From Maritimibacter sp. (GTDB lineage Bacteria; Pseudomonadota; Alphaproteobacteria; Rhodobacterales; Rhodobacteraceae), in the NCBI GenBank assembly GCA_020441225.1, contig JAGRMP010000546.1, positions 1 to 5,194 of the forward strand: a stretch of 5,194 nucleotides of DNA, in the 5' to 3' direction. The position numbers were made by a program, and so were the translations under genes. Positions 4,590 to 5,194 of the stretch are shown here, in pieces (positions within the stretch are counted from its first letter, which is position 1; each line of letters opens with the position of its first letter). A model generated the notes under the pieces. That model did no database searches, had not been told where the DNA came from, and saw only the letters and a program-made list of their open reading frames with translations.

Positions 4590-5194
4590 TCAGCGGTTGA
4601 CCTTTTGCAGGAGCGGCATGAGCGCGGCCATGTCGGGGCCGTGGTCCATGCCCGTGAGCGCCTTGCGCAGCGGCATGAACAGCCCCTTGCCCTTGCGCCC
4701 GGTGGCTTCTTTGACGGCGGAGGTCCAGTCCTTCCAGCTCTCGGCCGTGTAGGGCGGCGGCGGCAGAAGCTCGAAGGCGGCGGCGACCATCTCGGTGTCT
4801 TCCGGGGCGACCAGCGGCGCGGCCCCGTCGCGGCAGAGCGCCCACCAGCCCTCAAGATCGGAGAGCGTGGTGATGTTCTCGCGGGCGACCAGCCAGAAGG
4901 GCTCGGCGAGGTCGTCGGGCACGCCGAGGGCGCGGATATGGTCGGCGACCGCGGCGTAGGGCCGGCGGGCGAGCGCATGCGCGGTGAGCGGGAACAGATC
5001 CTTGGCGTCGAACTTGGTCGGCGCGGCGCCGAAGGTGGAGAGATCGAACCCGGCGACAACCTCGTCGAGGCTGTCGCAGAGCTCGATGGGCTGCGACGAG
5101 CCGAGCCGGGCCATGTGGCTGACCAGCGCCATCGGCTCGACGCCCTGGGCGCGCAGATCGCGCAGGGAAAGCGTGCCGAGGCGCTTCGACAGCG
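4590..5194 (-). CDS. gltX: Glutamyl-tRNA synthetase, C-terminal half (runs off the right edge)
   Basis: About 200 residues of the class I synthetase that charges tRNA-Glu with glutamate. The first visible residues on the minus strand are LSKRLG, the end of the KLSKR (KMSKS-class) motif that stabilises the ATP transition state. The Rossmann domain with HIGH lies outside the window. The rest is the stem-contact and helical anticodon-binding region. It includes SHMARLGSS, the FDLSTFG segment, the long helical stretch through WKDWTSAVKEATG and the conserved RKALTGMDHGPDMAALMPLL near the C-terminus. The stop is at 4590-4592. Alphaproteobacteria often carry two gltX paralogues, one of which may misacylate tRNA-Gln for GatCAB. 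Which copy this is cannot be decided from this half, although the compact end resembles the shorter type. Confidence 0.93.
   Translation of the reverse strand, partial: LSKRLGTLSLRDLRAQGVEPMALVSHMARLGSSQPIELCDSLDEVVAGFDLSTFGAAPTKFDAKDLFPLTAHALARRPYAAVADHIRALGVPDDLAEPFWLVARENITTLSDLEGWWALCRDGAAPLVAPEDTEMVAAAFELLPPPPYTAESWKDWTSAVKEATGRKGKGLFMPLRKALTGMDHGPDMAALMPLLQKVNR

Noticed and set aside
2957..4600. A 547-codon plus-strand open frame antisense to the whole MATE gene
   Set aside because: The product is a repetitive Asp/Arg/Glu/His/Gly-rich string typical of the complement of a hydrophobic membrane protein. The MATE reading has clear family motifs along its entire length.
4972..5132. The ATG at 5132 as the true start of a small separate protein
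   Set aside because: The frame is open upstream to the window edge and encodes LSKRLG and further GltX residues, so this is an internal methionine of glutamyl-tRNA synthetase.

Overview
This is a GC-rich chromosomal window, very probably from an alphaproteobacterium of the Rhodobacterales type. That placement rests on the look of the proteins (GcvP N-terminus, GltX C-terminal half, a gamma-glutamylcyclotransferase beginning MSDPYFFGYGSL) and on codon and base use. It is inference from recognised families, not from a database search. Nothing in the window looks like a phage, insertion sequence, CRISPR array or island, and base composition is even apart from a short AT-richer gap near 2951-3031.

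Layout. Positions 1-2308 hold a minus-strand glycine cleavage operon with its control region. In transcription order it has a candidate promoter (2280-2308), a tandem glycine riboswitch (2093-2267), a possible expression platform (2031-2090), gcvT (aminomethyltransferase), gcvH (lipoyl carrier protein), a small SRPBCC/AHSA1-type protein, and the first 23 codons of gcvP, which runs off the left edge. Spacings of 17, 2 and 12 nt suggest one transcript. Divergent from it on the plus strand, 2378-2950 encodes a gamma-glutamylcyclotransferase-like protein. A complete MATE efflux transporter follows on the minus strand (3032-4429), converging on it. The right end (4590-5194, minus) is the C-terminal half of glutamyl-tRNA synthetase (gltX), cut inside its KLSKR motif. 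The gltX-MATE gap holds nested perfect palindromes with TTCGAA cores.

How it works together. When glycine is abundant, the two aptamers should bind it and raise expression of the T, H and P proteins. With the L protein encoded elsewhere, these oxidatively cleave glycine to CO2, ammonia and methylene-tetrahydrofolate. The riboswitch shows the class hallmarks in both aptamers, plus a leader-linker pairing. The Shine-Dalgarno sequence of gcvT, which uses a GTG start, can be paired in a small hairpin, so translational control is a reasonable but untested model. The most unusual gene is the SRPBCC protein lodged between gcvH and gcvP, whose role in glycine cleavage is unknown. I did not find a wholly new system. 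The candidates worth following are that gene, the riboswitch output region and the palindrome cluster.
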